From: Nocardia abscessus NBRC 100374
GTDB taxonomy: Bacteria; Actinomycetota; Actinomycetes; Mycobacteriales; Mycobacteriaceae
Reading direction: 5' to 3'
Length of the DNA: 34,151 bases
Assembly (NCBI RefSeq): GCF_000308455.1
Contig: NZ_BAFP01000087.1
Location: 1 to 34,151 of the forward strand
Both the position numbers and the translations under genes were made by a program. Positions 16,965 to 24,706 of this stretch are shown here, in pieces; within the stretch, counting starts at the first letter, position 1; each line of letters opens with the position of its first letter. The notes under the pieces are model-generated. The model was not told the DNA's origin. It did not search any database and was given only the letters and a program-made list of their open reading frames with translations.

Positions 16965-17140
16965 TCAGCGCATCCGGCGCAGCATCCGGATGACAGCGCC
17001 GTCGATGATCGCCCGTTCCGCGTCGGCGGAGTCGGCCCGGCGAGCGCGGCGCAGGGCCGCGGCGACCGTCGTACCGTCCTCGAAAGCCGTCACGACGCGG
17101 GGATCGACATAGGAGCCACCGCGCGGATCTCCGGCAACCG
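16965..17140 (-). pseudogene. C-terminal remnant resembling topoisomerase IB
   Basis: Read on the minus strand, about 50 codons give a segment with SYVDPRVVTAFEDGTTVAAAL and an Arg-rich tail VIRMLRRMR ending at a stop at 16965. SYVDPRV followed by a Gly/Thr-rich helix resembles the C-terminus of actinobacterial eukaryotic-like topoisomerase IB, where the Tyr is the catalytic DNA-linked residue. The rest of the enzyme (about 300 residues) is missing; upstream codons in this frame have no family look and the frame has no suitable start close to the matching part. A remnant of a deleted gene is the simplest reading; a chance match in short sequence is possible. Confidence 0.4.
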
Positions 17141-17223
17141 GGCGGGATCGGATGTGGTGGGCGCCCGGCGCCAGGACCCGGCAGTACGACCTGGCGCGGC
17201 ATGAGGAGCTTCCCGCTGGATTT

Positions 17224-17934
17224 CTACTTGTTCGGTGGGACGAACGGCTGATTGACCGTGGTGAAGTATTGGACGAGGGCGGCAACGGCAACGGGTGCGG
17301 TGATGAAGAGCTGACCGGCGAGTGTGCCCAGTGCGCCCACGGCCAGAATGCCACCGAGACAGCCCACGGCAGCGGCCGGGATGAACGGACCGAACATACC
17401 GACGATCGTCGCGGCGGCGACGGTGGCGCCGGCGATACCGCCGAGCACACAGCCGACGAGACCGCCGCCGAGACCGCCGACGGTGGTTCCGATCGCGGCG
17501 CCCGTCGCGATGGTGTCCTTCAGCCGGGTGAACGCGGCGACTTCCCGCTCGTACGGCGTTCGCCAGTGCGCGGTGTCCTCGAAGGGGAGGGCGACCGGGC
17601 GGTACTCCGCGTGCTCGACATCGAATCGCGGTGTGAGCGTGGCGCTGCGGCCGCTGATGTCGGCCGTGATCGGGAAGACGAAATCGTCGACGCGGAACTG
17701 CAGCGGCGTACCCGCGAGTACGGTGCCGTCGGCCGCCTCGATGGCGAACAGACCGTTCTCGACCTGCATCGAGCCCGAGTCGATGTGTACGACCACGCTC
17801 TGCTCGGAGGTGGTGGCGGTGTAGTTGACGACTTCACCACCGGCATCCTGAGGTGCGGCCCCGGCCTGTGCGGCCGGGACGCCGGCAATCGCGACGGCGA
17901 GCGTCGATACGGTGGCGATCTTACGCAAACCCAT
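17224..17934 (-). CDS. Secreted hypothetical protein with C-terminal glycine zipper
   Basis: A 236-residue protein with a clear signal peptide (LRKIATVSTLAVAIAGVPAAQA, cleavage near residue 23-27). Residues about 33-125 are a beta-rich domain (VVVHIDSGSMQVENG, VFPITADISGRSATLTP). Residues about 140-225 are a glycine/alanine-rich hydrophobic tract with repeated small-residue steps (GTTVGGLGGGLVGCV and onward), as in glycine-zipper membrane-associating segments. It resembles a family of secreted hypothetical proteins frequent in Nocardia and Rhodococcus (DUF8020-like; name uncertain). Function is unknown; cell-envelope or membrane association is inferred. It lies 64 bp downstream of the PepSY gene on the same strand, so co-transcription is likely. 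Confidence 0.78.
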   Translation of the reverse strand: MGLRKIATVSTLAVAIAGVPAAQAGAAPQDAGGEVVNYTATTSEQSVVVHIDSGSMQVENGLFAIEAADGTVLAGTPLQFRVDDFVFPITADISGRSATLTPRFDVEHAEYRPVALPFEDTAHWRTPYEREVAAFTRLKDTIATGAAIGTTVGGLGGGLVGCVLGGIAGATVAAATIVGMFGPFIPAAAVGCLGGILAVGALGTLAGQLFITAPVAVAALVQYFTTVNQPFVPPNK

Positions 17935-17998
17935 GTTCTCGGAAACCTCTGACCTCTGTTGTGAATGGTGCGATTCGTCGGCTTCGAACGCCCTGCCG

Positions 17999-18376
17999 TC
18001 AGTCCTGTTTCACCGTGCCCAGCACGGCGCCGCTGTTCGCGTCGACCGTCACCTCGTGCTCGATACCGTCGGGCGTCCGGAGTTCGACCTCCCACACCGT
18101 GGTCGCGCCCTCGGCGTCGAGTTCGGCGGAGACCGCGGTGCTACCGGGCACGGCTTGCAGCGCCTTGTCGATGGCCTGCTGCCTGCCGATCGTGGGAGCC
18201 GCGGTGAGCGCCCAGTCATGGTCCGGCAGAGACGCGGCGATGGCATGCCGACCGGGCACCTGAGGATTCGTGGCGGCATACAACGCCACGGGGCCACCGA
18301 CGAGGACAGCGGCGACAGCGGCGACAGCCAGCAGCCTGCGCCGACCCGGAAGTGCACGGCGGATTGTGACTTTCAT
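17999..18376 (-). CDS. Membrane-anchored PepSY-domain protein
   Basis: A 125-residue protein. ATG at 18376 is preceded by a strong AGGAGGT Shine-Dalgarno seven bases upstream, which rules out the longer in-frame reading. Arg-rich N-terminus, then one hydrophobic segment (about residues 16-36: LLAVAAVAAVLVGGPVALYA) acting as signal anchor or signal peptide. One PepSY domain (about 60-122) includes TIGRQQAIDKAL, TTVWEVELRTPDG and VTVDANSGAVLG. Known: PepSY domains are small extracytoplasmic modules, some inhibiting proteases or modulating envelope sensing. Upstream tandem hexamers (18437-18462) suggest control by an OmpR-family response regulator. Probably heads a two-gene unit with the glycine-zipper protein gene. 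Confidence 0.85.
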   Translation of the reverse strand: MKVTIRRALPGRRRLLAVAAVAAVLVGGPVALYAATNPQVPGRHAIAASLPDHDWALTAAPTIGRQQAIDKALQAVPGSTAVSAELDAEGATTVWEVELRTPDGIEHEVTVDANSGAVLGTVKQD

Positions 18377-18436
18377 AGTGAAACCTCCTGCGGGAGTCGT
18401 CGTCTCGAAGATGACGATCACATTCGCAGGCAGTGG

Positions 18437-18462
18437 CTTAAGGCAGCCTGAAGTCACCTGAA
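18437..18462 (-). promoter_or_regulatory. Tandem hexamers, probable response-regulator site upstream of the PepSY gene
   Basis: Three hexamers at exact 10-bp steps: CTTAAG (18437-18442), CCTGAA (18447-18452) and CCTGAA (18457-18462); on the gene's strand these read TTCAGG, TTCAGG, CTTAAG. Tandem direct repeats at 10-11 bp are typical of OmpR/PhoB-family response-regulator binding. They lie 60-85 bp upstream of the start. Function is inferred. Confidence 0.5.
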
Positions 18463-18479
18463 ATCCGTTTCAGGATTTC
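18460..18479. repeat. Perfect inverted repeat beside the tandem hexamers
   Basis: GAAATCC (18460-18466) and GGATTTC (18473-18479) are a perfect 7-bp inverted repeat with a 6-bp spacer. It overlaps the last hexamer by three bases, so it may be a second operator element or part of the same regulatory patch. Confidence 0.4.
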
Positions 18480-18669
18480 CGCGCGATATCCTTCGCGTTC
18501 CGACGCCATTTCCGGGTTCGCGGCGTTAAAGTCGGTTCAGGGTCGGGGTTTCCGGGGGTTCTCGCATTTGTCTCCGTCGGTCAGTCCCGATGCTGCCCGC
18601 GGCAGCCGTGCCCGCTGCTCGGCCGCCGCCGAGGCGCGGGGGTGGGTGCGCTCGATCCCCTCCGAGTGC
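18480..18669. other. Non-coding stretch before the monooxygenase remnant
   Basis: No gene or convincing motif is seen. The composition is GC-rich and reading frames are short or Arg/Pro-rich. It separates the regulatory patch of the PepSY gene from the degraded monooxygenase sequence. Confidence 0.5.
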
Positions 18670-18972
18670 GCCCGCCCTCCCTGACCGCCTCTGGCGATCT
18701 CGCGGGCAGTTCGCCGATCGCGCATCCTGTGCTCGACGCCGGATCGCACTGGTCGAACAGCGGTGACCGCTCGCCGCTCAGCCGGCGCCGGGGCGAACAC
18801 CGCGCTCCAGGACGCCGCGACGCTCGCCGGGGAGCTCCTCGGGGCCGCACGAGGCGAGCAGCCGTTCAGCGAGGCGGTCGCCGCCTACGAACGCGTCATG
18901 CTCCCCCGGGGATTCGCCGCCGTGGACGATTCGCTGCGCATGGCCGGGCACCTGTTCGGCAACGCCGGCTGA
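18670..18972 (+). pseudogene. Frameshifted remnant of an FAD-dependent aromatic monooxygenase
   Basis: Two frames together resemble the C-terminal third of a UbiH/PHBH-type monooxygenase. In one frame (through about 18763) LWRSRGQFADRASCARR is followed by RIALV and then a stop at 18764; in the next frame GAGANTALQDAATLAGEL leads into a helix ending RMAGHLFGNAG at 18972. In intact enzymes the RxALVGDAAH motif is followed by a GxGANTALQDA motif in one frame. Here the GDAAH residues are lost and the frame changes between the two. The N-terminal FAD Rossmann part is absent. The gene appears broken and truncated. Confidence 0.55.
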
Positions 18973-19014
18973 TCCGGCGGTGGGCGAACCGGCGAGACCC
19001 GGGTCCGGCGGCAT

Positions 19015-21345
19015 TCATTCGGCGACGAACTCCGCTTCGCGTTCCACCGCCTCGATGGTTCGTCGCGGCACCCGGATCGGGCCGGGGATGTAGGTGATCG
19101 AGCGCAGAGCGCCGCTGTAACGGAAGGTTCCGCGGCGTTCCCGCAGGTCCCACGCCACGGGGCCGCGGGCGTCGACGCCGACGGAGATTCCGGTCCACGG
19201 CGACATGCCGACCAACTGGACCTGATCGAGCAGCCGCGCGACCTGGACGCCGTCGATCTCGATGGCGAAGTCCGACCGCAGCCGGGGCCGCACCGTGGCG
19301 CGCACGGTGATGTGACGCACGCCCGCCGGGAGTGGTTCCGTCGTCACGGTGTCGTAGCGACCGTAGCTGTTGTGCCCGAACGTCATCCGGCCGTGTTCGA
19401 TGTAGAGCAGGTAGCCGCCCAGCGGATCGCCGTGCGCGAGGAGAACCCCTTCGTCACCGGCCCGGTAGCCGTCGAGTTCGGCGTCGATGACGAAGTCCCG
19501 GTAGGCGATCAGCCGCTGCGAGCGGTACCGCTCCAGGGTCGGCGTGCCGGGCAGCAGCCGGACGGGGGCCGAGAATCTTTCCTCCTCGGGCCGCCGCCGC
19601 GCCAGGTCCTGCCGGGTGACCAGGGGGAATACCGTATTCGCCCAGGCGGATTCGTCCCAGGCGGCGGCCAGCTCCGCGACCTTTTCCGGGAACCGCTCGG
19701 AAAGATCGTGCAGTTCGGTGGGGTCGGTGCGAACGTCGAACAGCTGCCACTGCGGCTCATCGACGTCGGTCCCGGGCTCGTACAACGACAACAGCTTCCA
19801 TCCGTCCCGGTAGAAGCCCCGGTTGCCCACCATCTCCGAGTACTGCTCGGTGTGTGCGGACAGCGCTCGCCGATCGCGCAGCGTCTCGACCGCGGAGACG
19901 CCGTCGAACTCTTTGGCCTGCAAGCCGTTACGCACGGGCGGCCACCGTAATCCGGCCAGCTCCAGCAGTGTCGGCGCGAGATCGGTGACGTAGGTGTACT
20001 CGTGCCGGATGCCGTTGTCGCCCTCGCCGCGCGGCAGCCCCGCGGGCCAGGACAGCAGGAACGGTACGCGCACGCCGCCCGCGAACGTCTGCCCCTTGTA
20101 GAAGCGGAACGGAGTATTGGACGCCTGACCCCAGCCGCGCGGATAGTGCACGCCGAGCTTCGCGGTGCCGATCAACTCCTCGTCGTGCGGAACGTCGCCC
20201 ACCCAGTCGGGATCGGTGATGTGCGCGAACTCCGCGAAGTAGGTGCGGGTGCCCTCCGGTCCGACCTCGGCGGTGCCGCCGTTGTCCGAGGTGAACACCA
20301 CGATGGTGTTGTCGAGTTCGCCGAGCTGCTCGAGTGTGTCGAGGATGCGCCCCAGGCTCTGGTCGATGCTGTCGACCATGCCCGCGTACACCTCCATGTA
20401 CCGGGCGAAACGGCGCTGCTCGGCGGGAGTCAGCGCATCCCACTCCGCCGCTTCGTATCCCGGTTCGGTGTTGCGCGGTTTCTGCTGCGTACCCGCCGGG
20501 AACAGGCCCTGAGCGAGTTGCGCGGCGAACCTGCTGCGCCGCAGTTCGTCCCACCCCTCGGCGTATCGACCGCGGTACTTGGCCAGATCCGCGGGTTTCG
20601 CCTGCAGCGGGCCGTGCATGGCGACGTGGGCGAAGTACAGGAAGAACGGCTTGGCGGCGTCGTGCGCGCGCAGGTCCTTGATGTAGGTGATGGCCCGGTC
20701 GGTCAGATCGTCGGTGAGGTAGTAGCCCTTCGGGTATTCCTCGACATCGACGACCGAGGAGTCCGACACCAGCTGATTCGGGGAGTAGAAGGAGTTCAGG
20801 CCCTCGAGCGAGCCGTAGTACCGATCGAAGCCACGCTGGGTCGGCCAGGAATCGCGGTGTGCGGCGGGGTTCATCGTGGCGTCGCGCACCAGGTGCCATT
20901 TGCCGACGGCGTAGGTGGCGTAACCGTTGGCGCGCAGGATCTCCGGCAGCGTCAGTACGTCGTCCGCGAGTTCCAGACGCAGACCCGGATATCCGGGATC
21001 GGCGTTGGCGACGAATCCGAAGCCGGTGCGGTGGGCGTTGATGCCGGTGAGCAGCGACGCACGCGAGGGCGAGCACAGCGGGGTGGTGTGATAGTTGGTC
21101 AGCCGCAGACCGTTGGCGGCCAGCCGGTCCAGCGTCGGCGTCTCGATCTCGGAGCCGAACGGGCCGATGTCGCTGTATCCCATGTCGTCGACCAGCACCA
21201 CGACGATGTTCGGAGCACCCTCGGGGGCGGTGGGCGGATAGCTCCATTCGGGAGTGGAATCGGCGGTGGTGCGACCGATCGATCCGCCGAAATCCTGGTA
21301 GCCGCGAGCATGGGGTGGAACAGGCATCTGCGTATTCAAAGCCAC
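19015..21345 (-). CDS. Type I (formylglycine-dependent) arylsulfatase
   Basis: A 776-residue sulfatase. The FGly signature C-S-P-S-R is at C91-R95 (PLCSPSRASLLTG); metal/active-site residues include DDMGYSD (53-59), GKWH (148-151) and a late DNGG. Length and the extra ~200-residue beta-rich C-terminus (from about 590) match the long actinobacterial arylsulfatases such as mycobacterial AtsA. Function: hydrolysis of sulfate esters, on an unknown substrate. The Cys must be converted to formylglycine by an FGE, but no FGE gene is visible here. No signal peptide is apparent, so it is probably cytosolic. The start is GTG at 21345, preceded by a G-rich stretch; a second ATG lies six codons in. The next minus-strand gene upstream, an LLM oxidoreductase, is 77 bp away. 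Confidence 0.93.
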   Translation of the reverse strand: MALNTQMPVPPHARGYQDFGGSIGRTTADSTPEWSYPPTAPEGAPNIVVVLVDDMGYSDIGPFGSEIETPTLDRLAANGLRLTNYHTTPLCSPSRASLLTGINAHRTGFGFVANADPGYPGLRLELADDVLTLPEILRANGYATYAVGKWHLVRDATMNPAAHRDSWPTQRGFDRYYGSLEGLNSFYSPNQLVSDSSVVDVEEYPKGYYLTDDLTDRAITYIKDLRAHDAAKPFFLYFAHVAMHGPLQAKPADLAKYRGRYAEGWDELRRSRFAAQLAQGLFPAGTQQKPRNTEPGYEAAEWDALTPAEQRRFARYMEVYAGMVDSIDQSLGRILDTLEQLGELDNTIVVFTSDNGGTAEVGPEGTRTYFAEFAHITDPDWVGDVPHDEELIGTAKLGVHYPRGWGQASNTPFRFYKGQTFAGGVRVPFLLSWPAGLPRGEGDNGIRHEYTYVTDLAPTLLELAGLRWPPVRNGLQAKEFDGVSAVETLRDRRALSAHTEQYSEMVGNRGFYRDGWKLLSLYEPGTDVDEPQWQLFDVRTDPTELHDLSERFPEKVAELAAAWDESAWANTVFPLVTRQDLARRRPEEERFSAPVRLLPGTPTLERYRSQRLIAYRDFVIDAELDGYRAGDEGVLLAHGDPLGGYLLYIEHGRMTFGHNSYGRYDTVTTEPLPAGVRHITVRATVRPRLRSDFAIEIDGVQVARLLDQVQLVGMSPWTGISVGVDARGPVAWDLRERRGTFRYSGALRSITYIPGPIRVPRRTIEAVEREAEFVAE

Positions 21346-21422
21346 CCGATCCCCGGCTCACTACTCTTTCGCGCACCGTGCGCCGAACAGGTGACCGGGT
21401 GGTCTGTTGCTGCCGGTGCGCG

Positions 21423-22430
21423 TCATGCGTGCAACGCGTCCACCAGGTCGGCTACGTCCGCCGCGTCCGGTGGATAGCCCGGGAAATAGCAGCACACCTC
21501 GCCGATGCCGGCGCCGAAGCGGCTCCGGATCTGCGCCGCGCACTCCTCCGGCGTGCCGACCACCCCGATCGTGCGCACCATCTCCTCGGTCACCAGCGCC
21601 CGCATCTCGGCGAACGCGCCCGTCTTGGACAACGCGTTGAGCCGGTCGTGCAACTGCGCCCATCCTTCGACCTCCAGGACCGGACGATAGGCGGGGGTGG
21701 ACCCGTAGAACGCGATCAGCGAGCCCACCCCGCCTACCGCGGCGGCCAGAGCTTCCTCGGTGCGCCCCAGCGCGACCATGACCTGACCGATCACCGGGAA
21801 GTCCGCCGCGGTCCGGCCGGAGCGGCGCAGGCCCTCGGCGAGGGCGGGCAGGGTGCGCTCGGTGAAGTGCCGCTTGCTGTTGAACGGCATCACCAGCAGC
21901 CCGTCGGCGACTTCGGCGGCCTTGCGGGTCATCACGGGCCCGAGCGCGCCCATCAGCACCGGCGGGGGCCCGAACGGGTTCGGGCCGGGATCGAAGGTGG
22001 GCGGCATCAGCGTGTGTGTGAAGTACTTGCCGCGAAATTTCAACGGCGCCAGTCCTTCCCACGCGGCGAAGATCGACTTCACCGCCGCCACGCTCTCCGC
22101 GGTGCGCTCCGCGGGTGCGCCCCAGGAGCTGCCGTAGCGCTTCTCGATGTGCGCGCGGATCTGCGAGCCCAGCCCGAGCCGGAACCGGCCCGCACTGTAG
22201 ATCTGCAGGTCGTAGGCCGAGTGCGCCAGATGCATCGGGCTGCGCGGCCCGGCGATCGCCACATTCGTCATCAGTTCCAGCCCCGTCGCACCGGCCGCGA
22301 CGACGAGCGGAAAGAACACGTCGTGCGGGCCCTCGAACGTGAACAGGCCGTCGGCCCCGGTCTCGGCCAGCTTCCGCGCGTCGGTCGCGACCTGCCGGGG
22401 CGCTCCGGTGACCTGTAGATGAACCTTCAC
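21423..22430 (-). CDS. LLM-class F420-dependent oxidoreductase
   Basis: A 335-residue luciferase-like TIM-barrel protein, most like the TIGR03617-type F420-dependent subfamily. Seen: VKVHLQVTGAPRQ start region, LELMTNVAIAGPRSPMHLA, GRFRLGLGSQIRAHIEKRYG, FDPGPNPFGPPPV, and TPEECAAQIRSRFGAG near the end. It would use reduced F420 to move hydride to or from an unknown substrate in the cytosol. The start is GTG at 22430, with GGAGGT just upstream; 35 extra in-frame codons above it are discarded. It precedes the sulfatase on the same strand (77-bp gap) and follows the PPOX-like gene, so the three may be co-expressed. Confidence 0.87.
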   Translation of the reverse strand: MKVHLQVTGAPRQVATDARKLAETGADGLFTFEGPHDVFFPLVVAAGATGLELMTNVAIAGPRSPMHLAHSAYDLQIYSAGRFRLGLGSQIRAHIEKRYGSSWGAPAERTAESVAAVKSIFAAWEGLAPLKFRGKYFTHTLMPPTFDPGPNPFGPPPVLMGALGPVMTRKAAEVADGLLVMPFNSKRHFTERTLPALAEGLRRSGRTAADFPVIGQVMVALGRTEEALAAAVGGVGSLIAFYGSTPAYRPVLEVEGWAQLHDRLNALSKTGAFAEMRALVTEEMVRTIGVVGTPEECAAQIRSRFGAGIGEVCCYFPGYPPDAADVADLVDALHA

Positions 22431-22570
22431 AGCGACCTCCGCCGGCCATCGGTGCGCCACGCCTTCCGCGACACGACGAACCCATCGTATGGACAGCACT
22501 CCGTGCACGTGTCCAGTCCGGCGAGAAAGCAGCATCCGCGGACGCGGCAGATGTCACAGCAGCGCGAACG

Positions 22571-23110
22571 TCATGCGCCGGAGCGGCGGTTTTCGCGCAC
22601 GGTGACGACGACCACGACGTCACCGTAGGGCGCCGCACCCATGGCCAGCCGGTGCGCCAGGCGCGCCAGGCCGACGCGTCTTCCGTATTTGGTGCGCATG
22701 CCGTCACGTACCTGATCGAACAGCGGCCCCGTCCGCACCGATTCGGCCGCGCCTGGGTGCTGTCGTGACCCGAGGGCCGGCGCGCCGCGCCAGTCGGCGG
22801 CTTGCACGATGACCCGATGTTCGCGGGCCAGGTACCGAGCCTCGCTCGAATGCGACGAGACCTGGAAAGCCAAGCGGCCGTGGTCGATCGGCAGCACGAG
22901 GTGCGGCACCGTATTCCAGTGCCCGGTCGAGTCCGGCCGAGGGTAGGTCACCAGTACTGCGCTCGCATCCCACCAGAGCATCCCCGGGTGCCATTCGCTG
23001 GGACGGTCCGGTACGGCACGGAGGCGCTCCGAATCTCGTTTACCTCTCGGCCGGGTGTGGCCGTGGACTCCGCTGCCGAGCAAGAAGCTGCCGTGCGCTG
23101 AATATGTCAT
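22571..23110 (-). CDS. PPOX-class (split beta-barrel) flavin/F420-type protein
   Basis: A 179-residue protein. From about residue 44 it resembles the pyridoxamine-5'-phosphate-oxidase-like split-barrel family: LWWDASAVLVTYPR, VPHLVLPIDHGRLAFQVSSHSSEARYL, HRVIVQAADWRG, and DGMRTKYGRRVG near the end. Such proteins bind FMN or F420 and often act as small reductases. The first ~40 residues are basic and not typical of the domain, so the true start could be internal; ATG 23110 has a GGAGG site at ten-base spacing. An F420 role fits the neighbouring LLM oxidoreductase but is inferred. Confidence 0.6.
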   Translation of the reverse strand: MTYSAHGSFLLGSGVHGHTRPRGKRDSERLRAVPDRPSEWHPGMLWWDASAVLVTYPRPDSTGHWNTVPHLVLPIDHGRLAFQVSSHSSEARYLAREHRVIVQAADWRGAPALGSRQHPGAAESVRTGPLFDQVRDGMRTKYGRRVGLARLAHRLAMGAAPYGDVVVVVTVRENRRSGA

Positions 23111-23241
23111 TGCGTAGGAACCTCCGGGGACAGGTGCGTGTGCAGTGAATGCCGATCCGATCTCCGTACTGTGATCGCCGCCGCGGCGCCGTTGCCGAGG
23201 AACCGGGACGACGCGCGGGCACCAGTTCTGCGGCTGAAAGA

Positions 23242-23267
23242 AAATCTACTCTTTTACTAATAGATTT
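23242..23267. promoter_or_regulatory. AT-rich inverted repeat upstream of the PPOX-like gene
   Basis: AAATCTA (23242-23248) and TAGATTT (23261-23267) form a perfect 7-bp inverted repeat with a 12-bp AT-rich spacer, a strongly AT-rich island in GC-rich sequence. It lies between the permease stop and the PPOX-like gene start, both on the minus strand, about 130 bp upstream of the latter. A regulator-binding site or promoter is possible; it lacks the look of an intrinsic terminator. Confidence 0.4.
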
Positions 23268-23325
23268 CCTGTCCCACCAGGTCAGGCAGGTTCGTGTCGT
23301 CCGGTACCTGGTCTCGGGCGAACAG

Positions 23326-24654
23326 TCACGTTTCGCGCTTCGCCGGCAAAGCGCTGCGCCCGTGCGGCTCGGACCGGCGCGCACGGACCGCGTTCAGGAC
23401 CGCGAGCAGGACTCCGATGGCCATGAGGACACAGCCTCGGAGCCACACTTCCCCGCCGATCCGGGTGAACAGGAACAGGCAGGAGGCCAGACCCGCCCAG
23501 GGCACGACCGCGGGCACGCGAAAGTGCTCCGCCCCGTCGCGTTCGCGCCGCAGGATCAGCACCGACCCATTGACCGCCGCGAACACGATCAGCAGCAACA
23601 ACACCAGTGTCTCGGCAAGTTCGGCCACCTCACCGGTCAGGGCGAGCAGCAGCGACACCGTCGCCGTCGTCACGATCGCCACCCACGGCGTGCGACGGCC
23701 GGGCAGGATCCGGCCCAGCGCACCGGGAAGCAGCCCCTCGCGGGCCATGCCATAGGCCAAGCGCGAGGACATGATGCCGGTCAGCAGCGCGCCGTTCGCC
23801 ACCGCAACCAAAGCGACCACCGCGAACAACCTTTGCGGAACACCTCCGGCCTGGCGCACCACCTCCAGGAGCGGAGCGCTCGAGTTCGCCAGCCGATCGG
23901 TGGGTACGACCGCACCGGCCACCACCCCGATCAGCAAGTACACGCCACCGGCGGCGAGCAGCGCCCCGAAGAGGGCGCGCGGGTAGGACCGGCGTGGATC
24001 GGCGACTTCCTCGGCCAGATTCACGGAGGTCTCGAACCCCACGAACGAGTAGAAGGCCAAGACGGCGCCCGCGAGCGTTGCGCCGACGACTCCGTGCTCG
24101 GCTGTCCCCACTTGGGTGAGCCGGCCCGGATCGGCGTCGCCGCGGATTATCACCCACGCTCCGAGCCCGATGACCACGACCAGGCCGCCGAGCTCGACCA
24201 GCGTCGCCGCCGCGTTGGCGCCCAGGGACTCTTTGATGCCGTAGACGTTGAGCAACGCCAGTGCGGTGAGGAACACCACCACGACCGCGACCGTCGGCAA
24301 CGCCACCAAGGCGTGCAGATAGTCCGCGGCGAACGCCCTGCTCAGCGCCGCGACCGAGACGACACCGGCCGCGAGCATGCAGAAGCCGACGAACGATCCG
24401 GCGGCCGGGCCGAGCGCCCGGCCGGTGTAGTGGGCCGAGCCGCCCGCCTTCGGATATCTGGTCGCCAACTCGGCATAGGAACCGGCGGTGAGGCAGGCGA
24501 GACCGAGCGCGACCAGCAGCGGCAACCAGACCGCGCCGCCGGACTGCCGCGCGATGGCCCCGACCAGCACGTAGATACCCGCGCCCAGGATGTCGCCGAG
24601 GATGAAGAAGAACAGCAGGGGCGTACCGACGACCCGTCGCAGAGAATCCACCAC
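23326..24654 (-). CDS. APC-superfamily amino acid/polyamine permease
   Basis: A 442-residue integral membrane protein with about 12 hydrophobic helices. The TM1 consensus of the APC fold is clear: ILGDILGAGIYVLVGAIA (residues about 19-36). Others include AGSYAELATRYPKAGGSAHY (TM2-3 region) and AFYSFVGFETSVNLAEEV (TM6). It would import amino acids or related amines across the cytoplasmic membrane by proton symport or exchange; substrate not readable. The start is GTG at 24654. It is followed at 52 bp upstream by the CPBP-like gene on the same strand. Confidence 0.9.
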   Translation of the reverse strand: MVDSLRRVVGTPLLFFFILGDILGAGIYVLVGAIARQSGGAVWLPLLVALGLACLTAGSYAELATRYPKAGGSAHYTGRALGPAAGSFVGFCMLAAGVVSVAALSRAFAADYLHALVALPTVAVVVVFLTALALLNVYGIKESLGANAAATLVELGGLVVVIGLGAWVIIRGDADPGRLTQVGTAEHGVVGATLAGAVLAFYSFVGFETSVNLAEEVADPRRSYPRALFGALLAAGGVYLLIGVVAGAVVPTDRLANSSAPLLEVVRQAGGVPQRLFAVVALVAVANGALLTGIMSSRLAYGMAREGLLPGALGRILPGRRTPWVAIVTTATVSLLLALTGEVAELAETLVLLLLIVFAAVNGSVLILRRERDGAEHFRVPAVVPWAGLASCLFLFTRIGGEVWLRGCVLMAIGVLLAVLNAVRARRSEPHGRSALPAKRET

Positions 24655-24706
24655 GGTGGGCGGATACCCGTCGCGTGGAGAATCGCACTACGTCGATTTC
24701 CGGCCG

